Positions 17,881-26,575 of a stretch of 64,000 bases of DNA are shown here, one piece after another (the first letter of the stretch is position 1; each line of letters opens with the position of its first letter). Location: assembly GCF_000224335.1 (NCBI RefSeq), contig NZ_AFXZ01000032.1, forward strand, positions 1 through 64,000, in the 5' to 3' direction. The notes beneath the pieces are model-generated. The model did not search any database and was not told the origin of the DNA. It saw nothing but the letters and a program-made list of their open reading frames with translations. Source of the stretch: Bizionia argentinensis JUB59. Its GTDB lineage: Bacteria; Bacteroidota; Bacteroidia; Flavobacteriales; Flavobacteriaceae. Made by a program: the position numbers and the translations under genes.

Positions 17881-18934
17881 AGCACTACAGGAACTAGCTG
17901 GGGTTGCACATTCTGAAACCACCAATAAAAGCGTTATTGCTGCGCTAAAAAAGCGTCGACAAACAAAACCGTCTACCGATCAACTTATTGGAAGTATTTT
18001 GCAAGGGAATATTACAGCGTTAAGTCGCGCAATTACTTTAATTGAAAGCACGAATAAAAATCATTCGGAACAAGCGCATGATGTCATTACTGGATGCTTA
18101 CCTCATGCAAATAAATCGGTTAGAATTGGTATTACAGGCGTTCCTGGTGTGGGAAAAAGCACCTTTATAGAATCCTTTGGAAAACACCTTTCTAACTCCG
18201 GAAAAAAGATTGCTGTTTTAGCAATTGACCCGAGTAGCTCCATTACAAAAGGTAGTATTCTTGGCGATAAAACCCGCATGGAAGATTTGGTAAAGGATAC
18301 TAATGTGTATATAAGACCATCACCTTCTGGAGAATCATTGGGCGGAGTTGCCAGAAAAACCCGTGAAACAATTATCCTATGTGAAGCAGCAGGTTTTGAC
18401 ACTATTTTAATTGAAACTGTTGGTGTTGGACAAAGTGAAACTGCTGTCCACAGCATGGTGGACTTCTTTTTACTGTTGAAACTAGCAGGTGCTGGTGATG
18501 AACTACAAGGTATTAAGCGCGGTATTATTGAAATGGCAGATTCTATTGCCATCAATAAAGCGGATGGAGAGAACATTAGATCTGCTAAAATTGCGAAAGT
18601 CGAATTTAATAGAGCTCTTCATTTATACCCCAAAAAAGAATCGGAATGGACTCCAAAAGTGCTTTTATGTAGCGCCTTACATAATAAAGGAATTGACACT
18701 ATTTGGGAAATGATAGATAAATATGTGTCATTAACTCAAGAAAACGGTTATTTCGACCACAGACGCCACGAACAAAATAGGTTTTGGCTTATTGAAACTA
18801 TTAAAGACAAATTGCACGCCGATTTTTTTAATAACGATGTGATTAAAAAAGAACTTAAACACCAAATTGAATTAATAGAAACCCAAAAAACAACGCCATT
18901 TGCAGCTGCAGATTATTTATTAAATTTAAAGTAA
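17855..18934 (+). CDS. Methylmalonyl-CoA mutase-associated GTPase MeaB
   Basis: P-loop G protein (G3E/ArgK family) that protects and reloads adenosylcobalamin-dependent methylmalonyl-CoA mutase. It has 359 residues, P-loop GVPGVGKST at 95-103, the LAIDPSS switch region, ETVGVGQSE (G3) and NKADG (G4, base recognition), and a C-terminal dimerisation helix. The start is a TTG that overlaps the DUF2911 gene by 26 bp; no ATG lies close, and the residues after it (TKKSAQNKALQELAGV) fit the family's N-terminal arm. Coupling to the upstream stop suggests translation by re-initiation. The mutase subunits are not in this window; the cobalamin adenosyltransferase at 7064 is. Confidence 0.94.
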   Translation: MTKKSAQNKALQELAGVAHSETTNKSVIAALKKRRQTKPSTDQLIGSILQGNITALSRAITLIESTNKNHSEQAHDVITGCLPHANKSVRIGITGVPGVGKSTFIESFGKHLSNSGKKIAVLAIDPSSSITKGSILGDKTRMEDLVKDTNVYIRPSPSGESLGGVARKTRETIILCEAAGFDTILIETVGVGQSETAVHSMVDFFLLLKLAGAGDELQGIKRGIIEMADSIAINKADGENIRSAKIAKVEFNRALHLYPKKESEWTPKVLLCSALHNKGIDTIWEMIDKYVSLTQENGYFDHRRHEQNRFWLIETIKDKLHADFFNNDVIKKELKHQIELIETQKTTPFAAADYLLNLK

Positions 18935-19302
18935 ACCTGCCTGACCGCGAGACAGGAAATTAAGACCGCTGTGCTTATAGAATCTAGACTAGACCACAAA
19001 ATTTTGATGTTTTAGATTTAAAAATTACTTTAATTCACATACTTCAATATGCATTTTATTAAGCAAGACATCTCCCTTATAACTCTAAAAACTCTTAATC
19101 AGACATCAATAACGAAACATTTATGGACTTAAGTACCATAGATCTTTTTAAAAAACAGGTAGAAAGTCTGTTACACTCATAAAATTTACATGAGTTTTTC
19201 CAGAACGAGCGAATCCGTGAAAATTAGTGAAATTGTTTTAGCAATTTTTAGAAGCTTGAGTACATAGTTTCACTTTAATTTGACACCAGTTTAAAAGTTG
19301 AT
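18935..19302. other. 368-bp gap with possible terminator and decayed repeat
   Basis: No gene is supported. A short palindrome, CCTGCCTGACCGCGAGACAGG, follows the meaB stop. A 6-bp hairpin with a T run (19175-19199) could end a rightward transcript. A segment near 19208-19235 (GAATCCGTGAAAATTAGTGA) resembles a widespread Bacteroidota intergenic repeat. A 19-codon frame at 19123-19182 is too short to defend. Confidence 0.5.
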
Positions 19303-20244
19303 TTATATAAAATTCTCCCGATACCAAGCTACCTGCTTCTCAACACCTTCTAATAATGTAGTTTGCGGATTATAATTAAGTAAACGACGTGCTTTATCAA
19401 TGTTAGCTTTAGTTCGAAGTTGATCCCCAGCTCTGGCAGAAACATGATTAATGGCAATATCCATATCCATAACCTTGGCTACAGCATCAATACCTTCTTG
19501 TGTCGTATGTTCTACTTCGGTTCCTAAATTTAGGATTTCACCATCAACCTCATCTACAAAACTCATAATACTTACTACACCATCAACAATGTCATCCACG
19601 TAAGTAAAACTGCGTAAATGTGTTGAACTACCGTCATATAAAGGAAAAGATGCCTTATTAAAACCGCAAGCAATAAGTTTGGTATACATTTTTTCCGGAC
19701 GTTCCCGCGGTCCAAAAACAGAATATAAACGAAGAGAACAGGACTTCATTTGTTTCTCACGTGATTTTTGAAGTACTAACTGCTCGGCTGCTAATTTTGT
19801 TACGCCATAATGCGAGGCCGGCTTCGGTGCATAATCTTCTGGAAATGTGGCTTCCAATCCGTAAATAGAGGATGTTCCAATATTCACAAACAACTTTAAG
19901 TCGTTCAGCTGCATGGCATAATCGATTAGGTTTTTAGTTGCAATGATATTATTGGTAAAATAATCTTCAAAAGTAGACGCGGTAGAAATACCAGGTTGGG
20001 CCGCAAAATGAAAGATAAAATCGATGTCTTTTGGTAAGTTTTCGCTTAAATCATCCGACCGTAAATCAAGTTTTAAAACTTTAATCCCTTTTTCCGTAAG
20101 TGCTTTTTCATTCAATTTCTTGAGCGCTTCGCTATAATAAGGCGAAAAATTATCAACACCAATCACATCATGACCCATTTTCTTTAAACGCTCGGCGGTA
20201 TGTGAACCAATAAAACCCACGGCACCAGTTACTAATACTTTCAT
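19303..20244 (-). CDS. NAD-dependent sugar epimerase/dehydratase (UDP-glucuronate 4-epimerase-like)
   Basis: Extended short-chain dehydrogenase/reductase of 313 residues acting on a nucleotide sugar. It has the nucleotide-binding motif TGAVGFIGSH (6-15), the diagnostic DNFSPYYSEALK of UDP-glucuronate 4-epimerase-like enzymes, and the active-site pair Y146-x3-K150 within SHYGVTK. The segment SLRLYSVFGPRERPEKM is the substrate side. The exact substrate cannot be read from sequence. It diverges from the GT2/LAB_N/ArnT-like cassette with only 90 bp between start codons, so it may supply the sugar that the cassette attaches, or feed the capsule operon. Confidence 0.85.
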   Translation of the reverse strand: MKVLVTGAVGFIGSHTAERLKKMGHDVIGVDNFSPYYSEALKKLNEKALTEKGIKVLKLDLRSDDLSENLPKDIDFIFHFAAQPGISTASTFEDYFTNNIIATKNLIDYAMQLNDLKLFVNIGTSSIYGLEATFPEDYAPKPASHYGVTKLAAEQLVLQKSREKQMKSCSLRLYSVFGPRERPEKMYTKLIACGFNKASFPLYDGSSTHLRSFTYVDDIVDGVVSIMSFVDEVDGEILNLGTEVEHTTQEGIDAVAKVMDMDIAINHVSARAGDQLRTKANIDKARRLLNYNPQTTLLEGVEKQVAWYRENFI

Positions 20245-20308
20245 AATAATATTTTCAAATACAAAGAAACATTTTTTTTCTGTAAGTTTAGAATTCTATA
20301 AAAAAGAA

Positions 20309-20316
20309 TACATTTG
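20309..20316 (+). promoter_or_regulatory. Probable -7 element of the glycosyltransferase cassette
   Basis: TACATTTG matches TAnnTTTG and lies 18 nt before the ATG at 20335. It covers the alternative TTG at 20314, arguing against that start. No -33 box is obvious. Confidence 0.5.
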
Positions 20317-20334
20317 CAGTACAAGATTAGTTCT

Positions 20335-21048
20335 ATGGATTACCAATTTACGATTATAGTTCCTGTATATAACGAAGAAGACAATTTAATACGTGTTGAA
20401 CAGGAATTATTAGCTTATATGAAAATAGCCAGCAAGAAAACAAAAGTTCTCTTTGTTAATGACGGCTCCAAAGACAGCAGCCAAGAACACATTGAAGCCA
20501 TTGCTAGCCGACACCCCGAATTTAAATATATTAGTTTTAAAGAAAACCGAGGTTTAAGTGCGGCTATAAAAGCAGGTTTTGATTATGCAGATACAGAGTT
20601 AGTTGGTTATATCGATTCCGATTTACAAACTGCTCCAGAAGACTTCAATTTACTTTTAGAACATATTAACGATTACCATTTGGTAACGGGAGTTCGTGCT
20701 AACCGAAAGGACAGTTTTGTTAAAAACATGTCGTCAACCATAGCAAACGGGATTCGTCGCACATTTACAAAAGATGGTATGGATGACACCGGGTGTCCGC
20801 TAAAAGTTATAAAGACAGATTATGCAAAGCGCATTCCAATGTTTGAAGGACTTCATCGTTTTTTGCCAGCAATGATTTTATTACAAAATGGTAAAATTAT
20901 TCAAGTTCCGGTACAACATTTCCCTAGAGTAGCAGGACAAGCTAAATTTGGTGTTTGGAACCGCTTAATTGGCCCTTTAATGGATTGCTTCGCCTATTTG
21001 TGGATGAAAAAGAAGTATATTAACTATACGGTTGAAAAACAAAATTAA
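20335..21048 (+). CDS. Family 2 glycosyltransferase (ArnC/DPM1-like)
   Basis: Predicted polyprenyl-phosphate glycosyltransferase of 237 residues that charges a lipid carrier with a sugar on the cytoplasmic face. The GT-A fold signature is IIVPVYNEEDN at the N-terminus, VLFVNDGSKDSS, and the metal-binding D94-S-D96 in YIDSDLQTAPED. Unlike ArnC it has no C-terminal pair of membrane helices, resembling short dolichol-phosphate-mannose-synthase-like enzymes. The next gene begins within its stop codon (TAATG). Start at ATG 20335, because an upstream TTG overlaps the -7 promoter box. Confidence 0.87.
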   Translation: MDYQFTIIVPVYNEEDNLIRVEQELLAYMKIASKKTKVLFVNDGSKDSSQEHIEAIASRHPEFKYISFKENRGLSAAIKAGFDYADTELVGYIDSDLQTAPEDFNLLLEHINDYHLVTGVRANRKDSFVKNMSSTIANGIRRTFTKDGMDDTGCPLKVIKTDYAKRIPMFEGLHRFLPAMILLQNGKIIQVPVQHFPRVAGQAKFGVWNRLIGPLMDCFAYLWMKKKYINYTVEKQN

Positions 21049-21677
21049 TGAGTAACTGGGTCATTTATAGTATTGGATTTTTGGCGCAAATATTGTTCTC
21101 CTCGCGACTTATAATACAATGGTTGTATTCCGAAAAACAGAAACGTGTTATTACGCCTACTATTTTTTGGACTTTAAGTCTGCTAGCTTCTTTTTTATTA
21201 TTTGTTTATGGTTACTTACGGGATGACTTTGCCATAATGCTTGGTCAAAGTTTAACTTACTTTATTTACATTCGTAATTTACAATTACAAAACCAATGGC
21301 AGAAGTATCCAAAATTCATGCGCTGGTTTTTATTATTAATGCCTCTATTTATTGCCGTTTTCTATTTTAACAATAATACGATTGATGTAGAGAAACTCTT
21401 TAAAAACGAAGCTATTCCGCTCTGGTTATTACTTTTAGGCATTGTCTCGCAAGTGGTATTTACGCTTCGTTTTGTTTATCAGTGGTTATATTCTGAAAAA
21501 CAAAAAGAGTCGACCTTACCATTTGGCTTTTGGATGTTAAGCTTAATTGGTTCGCTTCTTATTTTAATTTATGCGATTTTTAGAAGAGATCCCGTTTTAT
21601 TTATAGGCCATATTTTGGGTGCTATTATTTATATTAGAAATTTAATTTTATCTAAAAAGTATGTTATCCCTTCTTAA
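21048..21677 (+). CDS. Duplicated LAB_N membrane protein
   Basis: A 209-residue inner-membrane protein made of two copies of the lipid-A-disaccharide-synthase N-terminal (LAB_N) domain, at about 4-80 and 126-201. Each copy has the run QWLYSEKQK, then FW-x-LSL, then a final IYIRNL, so the protein arose by internal duplication. The family is membrane-embedded with no proven reaction. Its place between a GT2 and an ArnT-like GT39 suggests a role in moving or presenting the lipid-linked sugar, comparable in position to the ArnE/ArnF flippase genes, but that is inference. It overlaps both neighbours (1 bp upstream, 17 bp downstream). Confidence 0.85.
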   Translation: MSNWVIYSIGFLAQILFSSRLIIQWLYSEKQKRVITPTIFWTLSLLASFLLFVYGYLRDDFAIMLGQSLTYFIYIRNLQLQNQWQKYPKFMRWFLLLMPLFIAVFYFNNNTIDVEKLFKNEAIPLWLLLLGIVSQVVFTLRFVYQWLYSEKQKESTLPFGFWMLSLIGSLLILIYAIFRRDPVLFIGHILGAIIYIRNLILSKKYVIPS

Positions 21678-23283
21678 AAAACACCCCATTATTTTTATTT
21701 GTTTAGGAATAGCAGTCGTCTTGCTACCCAATTTGCATATTATGGATGTGACGATTATGGAAGCTAGAAATTTCATTACCGCTAGAGAAATGTTAACAGA
21801 CAATAATTGGCTGTTAACTACTATGAATGGTGAAGCTCGTTATGAAAAGCCCCCTTTACCAACTTGGCTTACGGCAGTTTCTACTGCTATTTTTGGTGTA
21901 AAAAGTGTATTTGCTATGCGCTTACCAGCCGTTATTTTTATAATGATAGTAGCTGCATTTGTTTTTAAATTATCCAAAAAAATAAGTGATAGTCAATCTT
22001 TCGGAGTTTTATCTGCCATTATTGTTACAACATCTTTCTACGTAGTCGGGATTATGATTGAAGCACCTTGGGATATTTTTGCCCACGGTTTTATGTGTGT
22101 AGCTATTTACTACCTATTCGCCTTTTTTGAAGCCAAGAATACACAATGGAATTCCGCTATTTTAGCGAGCATATTTATTGGATTTTCTATATTAAGCAAA
22201 GGGCCTGTTAGCTTTTATGCGTTGTTATTACCTTTTTTATTAGCTTATGGCTTTACCTACAAATACAAGCAATTTAATAAAAAGTTTCTACCATCCATAT
22301 TTATTTTAATATTAGCAATTGCCGTTGGTGGTTGGTGGTATTTATATGTACGCTTGGAAGATCCCACAACCTTTTTAGCGATTACTGAGAAAGAAACCGG
22401 GAACTGGAGTAATTATAACGTCCGGCCGTTTTATTATTATTGGAGCTTCTTTACACAAAGTGGTTTATGGACTATTCCAGCTTTTGTAAGTTTATTATAT
22501 CCGTATTTAAAGACACGCGTTAAAAACCTGAAAGGCTATCAATTTAGCTTACTATGGACGCTTTTGGCTGTGGTACTGCTATCTATAATTCCAGAGAAGA
22601 AATCGCGCTATTTAATGCCTGTTTTAATTCCTTTAGCCATTAACTGTAGTTTTTATATTGATTATTTGATTCGTGAATTTAAAAACTTAAGCGATAAACG
22701 AGAAACACTTCCCGTTTATTTCAACTTCGGATTAATTGGTTTAATAGGAATAGCATTTCCCATTACTACGTTTATTTTTCTAAAAGATAATCTGCAAGGT
22801 TATTGGTTTAATTACATCCTAGCTTCCGTATTAGTTTTTAATATAGGTGTTCTTATTTTTATAAATTTGAGACGCAAAAACATTAAATTGGTGGTGACTT
22901 TTGCAGCAGGACTTTACGCAGCTTTATTATTAACAGCCTTACCTTTAAAAGAAGCGCTGAATAGTGATAGCTTCCATCCTATTTCTTCAAGTTTTACAGG
23001 CGATTTAAAACTCTATCAATTAAGTTATATAGCACCTGAAATGATTTGGGAATACGGTCAAAAAATCCCTCAAATAAAAAAGGACGATGGTAGTATTAGC
23101 TTTCCTAAAGATTTTAGTTTTGCTTTATTAGCTATGAACCTTAATGCGAAAGATTCCGAAGCTATTCAGCAATATTATACTATTGAAAAAATAACTACAT
23201 TCGATTTAAATACGGTATCTAAAGAATCTAGACAATATAAAGATCGTCTTGTCGCAACTTATTACAAGATTATTAAAAAGTAA
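21661..23283 (+). CDS. ArnT-like GT39/GT83 glycosyltransferase
   Basis: Integral-membrane glycosyltransferase of 540 residues that would move a sugar from a polyprenyl-phosphate donor onto an envelope acceptor at the periplasmic face. The N-terminal loop has MEARNFITAREM and YEKPPLPTWLT, the catalytic-loop signature of ArnT/PMT-type enzymes (with MEAR in place of the common DEAR). About a dozen hydrophobic segments follow, and then a soluble C-terminal part of about 100 residues. It overlaps the LAB_N gene by 17 bp and ends against the convergent PAP2 gene with no spacer. The acceptor (lipid A, protein or glycan) is not determinable. Confidence 0.86.
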   Translation: MLSLLKKHPIIFICLGIAVVLLPNLHIMDVTIMEARNFITAREMLTDNNWLLTTMNGEARYEKPPLPTWLTAVSTAIFGVKSVFAMRLPAVIFIMIVAAFVFKLSKKISDSQSFGVLSAIIVTTSFYVVGIMIEAPWDIFAHGFMCVAIYYLFAFFEAKNTQWNSAILASIFIGFSILSKGPVSFYALLLPFLLAYGFTYKYKQFNKKFLPSIFILILAIAVGGWWYLYVRLEDPTTFLAITEKETGNWSNYNVRPFYYYWSFFTQSGLWTIPAFVSLLYPYLKTRVKNLKGYQFSLLWTLLAVVLLSIIPEKKSRYLMPVLIPLAINCSFYIDYLIREFKNLSDKRETLPVYFNFGLIGLIGIAFPITTFIFLKDNLQGYWFNYILASVLVFNIGVLIFINLRRKNIKLVVTFAAGLYAALLLTALPLKEALNSDSFHPISSSFTGDLKLYQLSYIAPEMIWEYGQKIPQIKKDDGSISFPKDFSFALLAMNLNAKDSEAIQQYYTIEKITTFDLNTVSKESRQYKDRLVATYYKIIKK

Positions 23284-23859
23284 TTACCTCACCCGAAAGC
23301 GGTCTTGTAAATAGATGTCTAATTTATAAAACATATAACCAGACAGTGCGCCAAATATCCATCCACAAATAACATCTAGTGGAAAATGTACACCAATATA
23401 AATACGGCTATAACCCATAGCAATAGACCATACGATCATAAAGAAAATGAAGTATTTGTATTTAAAACGCAGTAGCATACCACTAAAAATTGCTACAGCC
23501 ATGGAATTAGATGCATGCCCAGAAAAGAAACCAAATTGCCCACCACAATGCGATTTAACCAAACGTACTAATCCGTCTAAAGTAGGATCGTGACACGGAC
23601 GGAAGCGCATAACTAGCACCTTTTTAAATACGTTAGTCATTTGGTCTGTGAACAAAATCATCAGTGCTATAAGGACAACAGTAATTAAAAATAGCTTTGG
23701 TGTTCGCGTTCTAAAAATTATAAAAAGTAAAACGGCATAAAATGGAATCCAATAGAATTTGGTTGTATAAAACATCCAAAAGTCGTCCCAAGTGGTGGTA
23801 CCTAAATTATTTAAATAAAGAAAAAGTTCGGTGTCAAGTTGTACTAATTGTTCTAACAT
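23284..23859 (-). CDS. PAP2-family membrane phosphatase
   Basis: Six-helix phosphatidic-acid-phosphatase-2 protein of 191 residues. All three active-site motifs are present: K80-x6-R87-P88, S113-G114-H115 (with Phe in place of the usual Pro before it), and S151-R152-x5-H158-x3-D162. Likely substrates are lipid phosphates such as undecaprenyl pyrophosphate, phosphatidylglycerol phosphate or lipid A phosphate. It sits end to end with the ArnT-like gene and 3 bp downstream of the small acidic gene, with which it is probably transcribed. Known members include undecaprenyl-pyrophosphate recycling and LpxE/LpxF-type enzymes; I cannot choose among these. Confidence 0.9.
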   Translation of the reverse strand: MLEQLVQLDTELFLYLNNLGTTTWDDFWMFYTTKFYWIPFYAVLLFIIFRTRTPKLFLITVVLIALMILFTDQMTNVFKKVLVMRFRPCHDPTLDGLVRLVKSHCGGQFGFFSGHASNSMAVAIFSGMLLRFKYKYFIFFMIVWSIAMGYSRIYIGVHFPLDVICGWIFGALSGYMFYKLDIYLQDRFRVR

Positions 23860-23862
23860 AAT

Positions 23863-24090
23863 TTAATCTTCGTAACGTTCAATTTCACGATCGTAAAAAT
23901 CGTTTGCTTGCTGGATTAAACTTTCGGCCTCCATTTCTAATTCTTTTTGGTCGTGCTGATCAAAATCTTCCAACCATTCCACATCATCATTTTCTAAATT
24001 AATAATGAACCTAGGGAATTCGGTATGAATAACGAAAATTGCTTCCGGGTAATCCGTATTATCGCCTAGTAAAAATTTTGGAAATTCCAT
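23863..24090 (-). CDS. Small acidic hypothetical protein
   Basis: A 75-residue very acidic protein with no membrane segment and no family that I recognise. It begins MEFPKFLLGDNTDYPEAIFV and ends in a helix rich in Glu (DQKELEMEAESLIQQANDFY). Tight spacing supports it being real: 3 bp before the PAP2 gene and 9 bp after the MATE gene. It is probably a small conserved flavobacterial protein of unknown function. Confidence 0.75.
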   Translation of the reverse strand: MEFPKFLLGDNTDYPEAIFVIHTEFPRFIINLENDDVEWLEDFDQHDQKELEMEAESLIQQANDFYDREIERYED

Positions 24091-24099
24091 ATGTATCTC

Positions 24100-25491
24100 T
24101 TAGTTGTTAGTTGTTTCTTCGTTTAATAAAATCAAACGTTTGGTAAGATAGTTAAATCGTATAAATAATAAAATTGCAGCTACTGTTAATCCCGCTATTA
24201 AACCCATCCATATCCCGAAACTAGCCAAACGAGATTCATCACCAAAGTAAATACTGATAGGGAAACCTATTACCCAATAGGAAATAAAGGTAATAATTGT
24301 AGGGATTTTAACATCCTGTAAACCACGTAACGCCCCAAGCATAACCACTTGAATACTATCACTAATTTGAAAAACGGCGGCGGCTATTAATAAACTGGAT
24401 GCAATTGCTAATACTTCTGCATTATCAACAGCGTTTAATATATCGTTATTATCTAAATATACTTTTGGCAATTGATTATGAAATAAGAAAAAGAACAAGG
24501 CAAAACCAGTAGCTAAAATCATTCCTAATAAGAAAATAGAAAAAGCAATTCGACGTAATTCATGATATTTCTTCAAGCCTTTTTGATTTCCTACTCGTAC
24601 CATTGATGCCACGCTTAAACCAGTAGCTATCATAAAAGTCATGGATGATAAGTTTAAAGCAATTTGATTGGCCGCCTGTGCATTCTTACCTAATAAACCG
24701 CTTATCCAAACAGCAGCGGTAAAAATACCGACTTCAAAAAACATTTGCATCGCGCTCGGCGTTCCTAAACTTGCAACTTTTTTAAGCATTAATTTATCGA
24801 GAACAAAAATCTTAATATTAGTGACATACTCTTTAGATTTTTCATGACCTTTTAACAACCACCATAAGAAAATCACCATTGCTACACGGGAAATTAACGT
24901 TCCGTATGCTGCACCAACAATACCCATTTCTGGAAAACCAAACTTACCAAAAATAAGTAAATAGTTTAAAATAACATTTACAACATTGGCTAAAATAGTC
25001 GCATACATTGGGTAACGCGTCATGGATAAACCATCACTAAATTGTTTAAATGCTTGGAATATAATTAGAGGCACTAATGAAAAAGCCACCAAATCCAAGT
25101 AAGGAATGGCTAGCTCGACAACCTCAATAGGTTGTTTCATTAAATACATGAGTGGTTGTGCAAATAGCAGTAGTATAAATAAAAATAAACCCAGCGATGT
25201 ACATAGAAATAAGCCGTGTTTAAAAGCCGATTTACCCTTGGCGAAATTACCTTCGGCATCTGCTTCTGCTACTAAAGGTGTAATAGCTGTTGAAAAACCA
25301 ATTCCCAATGACATGGCAACGAACATAAAACTATTTCCCAATGAAACAGCAGCCAATTCAGCCGTTCCTAGCTGTCCCACCATAATATTATCAACAAAAC
25401 TGACAAATGTATGGCCTAACATCCCCAACATAACGGGCGCTGCAAGCTGCCAGTTATATTTAAATTCTTTTGTATAATCGCTTAAAACCAT
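24100..25491 (-). CDS. MATE-family multidrug efflux transporter
   Basis: Cation-coupled multidrug/toxin extrusion protein (NorM-like) of 463 residues with about 12 hydrophobic segments in two homologous halves. The N-terminal half contains MLGMLGHTFVSFVDNIMVGQLGTAELAAVSLGNS, which carries the usual D-N-x-x-x-G signature of the family. It is first in a leftward run with the small acidic and PAP2 genes. A perfect -7 box (25496-25503) lies only 4 bp from the ATG, so the message may be almost leaderless or a later start may be used. Confidence 0.92.
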   Translation of the reverse strand: MVLSDYTKEFKYNWQLAAPVMLGMLGHTFVSFVDNIMVGQLGTAELAAVSLGNSFMFVAMSLGIGFSTAITPLVAEADAEGNFAKGKSAFKHGLFLCTSLGLFLFILLLFAQPLMYLMKQPIEVVELAIPYLDLVAFSLVPLIIFQAFKQFSDGLSMTRYPMYATILANVVNVILNYLLIFGKFGFPEMGIVGAAYGTLISRVAMVIFLWWLLKGHEKSKEYVTNIKIFVLDKLMLKKVASLGTPSAMQMFFEVGIFTAAVWISGLLGKNAQAANQIALNLSSMTFMIATGLSVASMVRVGNQKGLKKYHELRRIAFSIFLLGMILATGFALFFFLFHNQLPKVYLDNNDILNAVDNAEVLAIASSLLIAAAVFQISDSIQVVMLGALRGLQDVKIPTIITFISYWVIGFPISIYFGDESRLASFGIWMGLIAGLTVAAILLFIRFNYLTKRLILLNEETTNN

Positions 25492-25495
25492 TTTG

Positions 25496-25503
25496 CAAAA
25501 ATA
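25496..25503 (-). promoter_or_regulatory. -7 element very close to the MATE start
   Basis: On the minus strand TATTTTTG matches TAnnTTTG, with four bases between it and the ATG. The -33 box is not evident. Confidence 0.45.
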
Positions 25504-25562
25504 GTATTTAGCTTTTGCCTATACTATATAAACTTCTGTTAAATTTAAACTGTAAATTTTGC

Positions 25563-26504
25563 TTAAAGAGAGGCCACCATTTTTTTAGCGTCTTCAAATT
25601 CAGTCACCATATCTTGAACGATTTCTGCAACTGGTTTAATATCGTTTATCAAGCCAGCTATTTGTCCAATTTCTAATTCACCATCCTCTAAATCACCTTC
25701 AAACATGCCACGTTTTGCACGAGCACGTCCTAATAATTCGCGAAGTTGCTCTGGTGTTGGTGACGACTTGTATAATTCTTGGATATCATTAAAGAATTTA
25801 TTTTTTATGAGTCTAACTGGTGCTAATTCTTTTAAAGTTAATTGCGTATCACCTTCTTTGGAATTCACAACCACATCTTTAAAAGATTGATGTGCGGAAC
25901 TTTCATTACTAGCTACAAATCGACTTCCAACTTGAACGGCATCTGCTCCCAAAATAATAGTCGCTAACATAGCTTTTCCACAAGCAATACCTCCTGCTGC
26001 AATTAGCGGAATATGTATTTGTTCTTTTACCATTGGAATTAACGTGAGTGTTGTGGTTTCATCACGACCGTTATGCCCACCTGCTTCAAAACCTTCAGCA
26101 ACTACCGCATCCACACCAGCGTCTTGTGCTTTTAAAGCAAACTTCACGCTGCTAACAACATGCACAACCGTTATACCACGGTCTTGTAGCCACTTAGTCC
26201 AAGTTTTTGGGTTTCCAGCCGATGTAAAAACAATTTCCACACCTTCCTCCACAATAATATCCATAATTTCTTCCACGTTTGGATATAACATGGGAACATT
26301 CACACCAAACGGTTTATCTGTTGCCTTTTTACATTTCTGAATATGCTCACGTAAAACATCGGGATACATACTTCCTGCACCAATTAAACCTAAAATGCCT
26401 GCGTTACTTGAAGCCGAAGCCAAACGCCAACCTGAATTCCAGATCATCCCAGCTTGTATAATAGGGTATTGAATATTAAAAAGTTTGGTGATTCTATTAG
26501 TCAT
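25563..26504 (-). CDS. Nitronate monooxygenase / FabK-like FMN enzyme
   Basis: TIM-barrel flavoprotein of 313 residues in the 2-nitropropane dioxygenase / FabK group. The N-terminus has NIQYPIIQAGMIWNSGWRLA and GILGLIGAGSMYP. The catalytic loop VVAEGFEAGGHNG and the FMN-phosphate-binding GGIACGKAM and GADAVQVGSRF segments follow. It could oxidise alkyl nitronates or reduce enoyl thioesters; sequence alone does not separate these, and Bacteroidota annotations usually say nitronate monooxygenase. It is separated from mnmA by 71 bp and from the MATE gene by 71 bp. Confidence 0.88.
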   Translation of the reverse strand: MTNRITKLFNIQYPIIQAGMIWNSGWRLASASSNAGILGLIGAGSMYPDVLREHIQKCKKATDKPFGVNVPMLYPNVEEIMDIIVEEGVEIVFTSAGNPKTWTKWLQDRGITVVHVVSSVKFALKAQDAGVDAVVAEGFEAGGHNGRDETTTLTLIPMVKEQIHIPLIAAGGIACGKAMLATIILGADAVQVGSRFVASNESSAHQSFKDVVVNSKEGDTQLTLKELAPVRLIKNKFFNDIQELYKSSPTPEQLRELLGRARAKRGMFEGDLEDGELEIGQIAGLINDIKPVAEIVQDMVTEFEDAKKMVASL

Positions 26505-26575
26505 AATAAATTGAAATTTAAAAATGAAATATACTGATTAGAATAGATGACAGCAATTCGTGAGCATTGTTTTTT

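Noticed and set aside
19123-19182. A 19-codon frame before a hairpin with T run
   Set aside because: Too short, no Shine-Dalgarno-like or homology support; kept only as a note in the gap entry.
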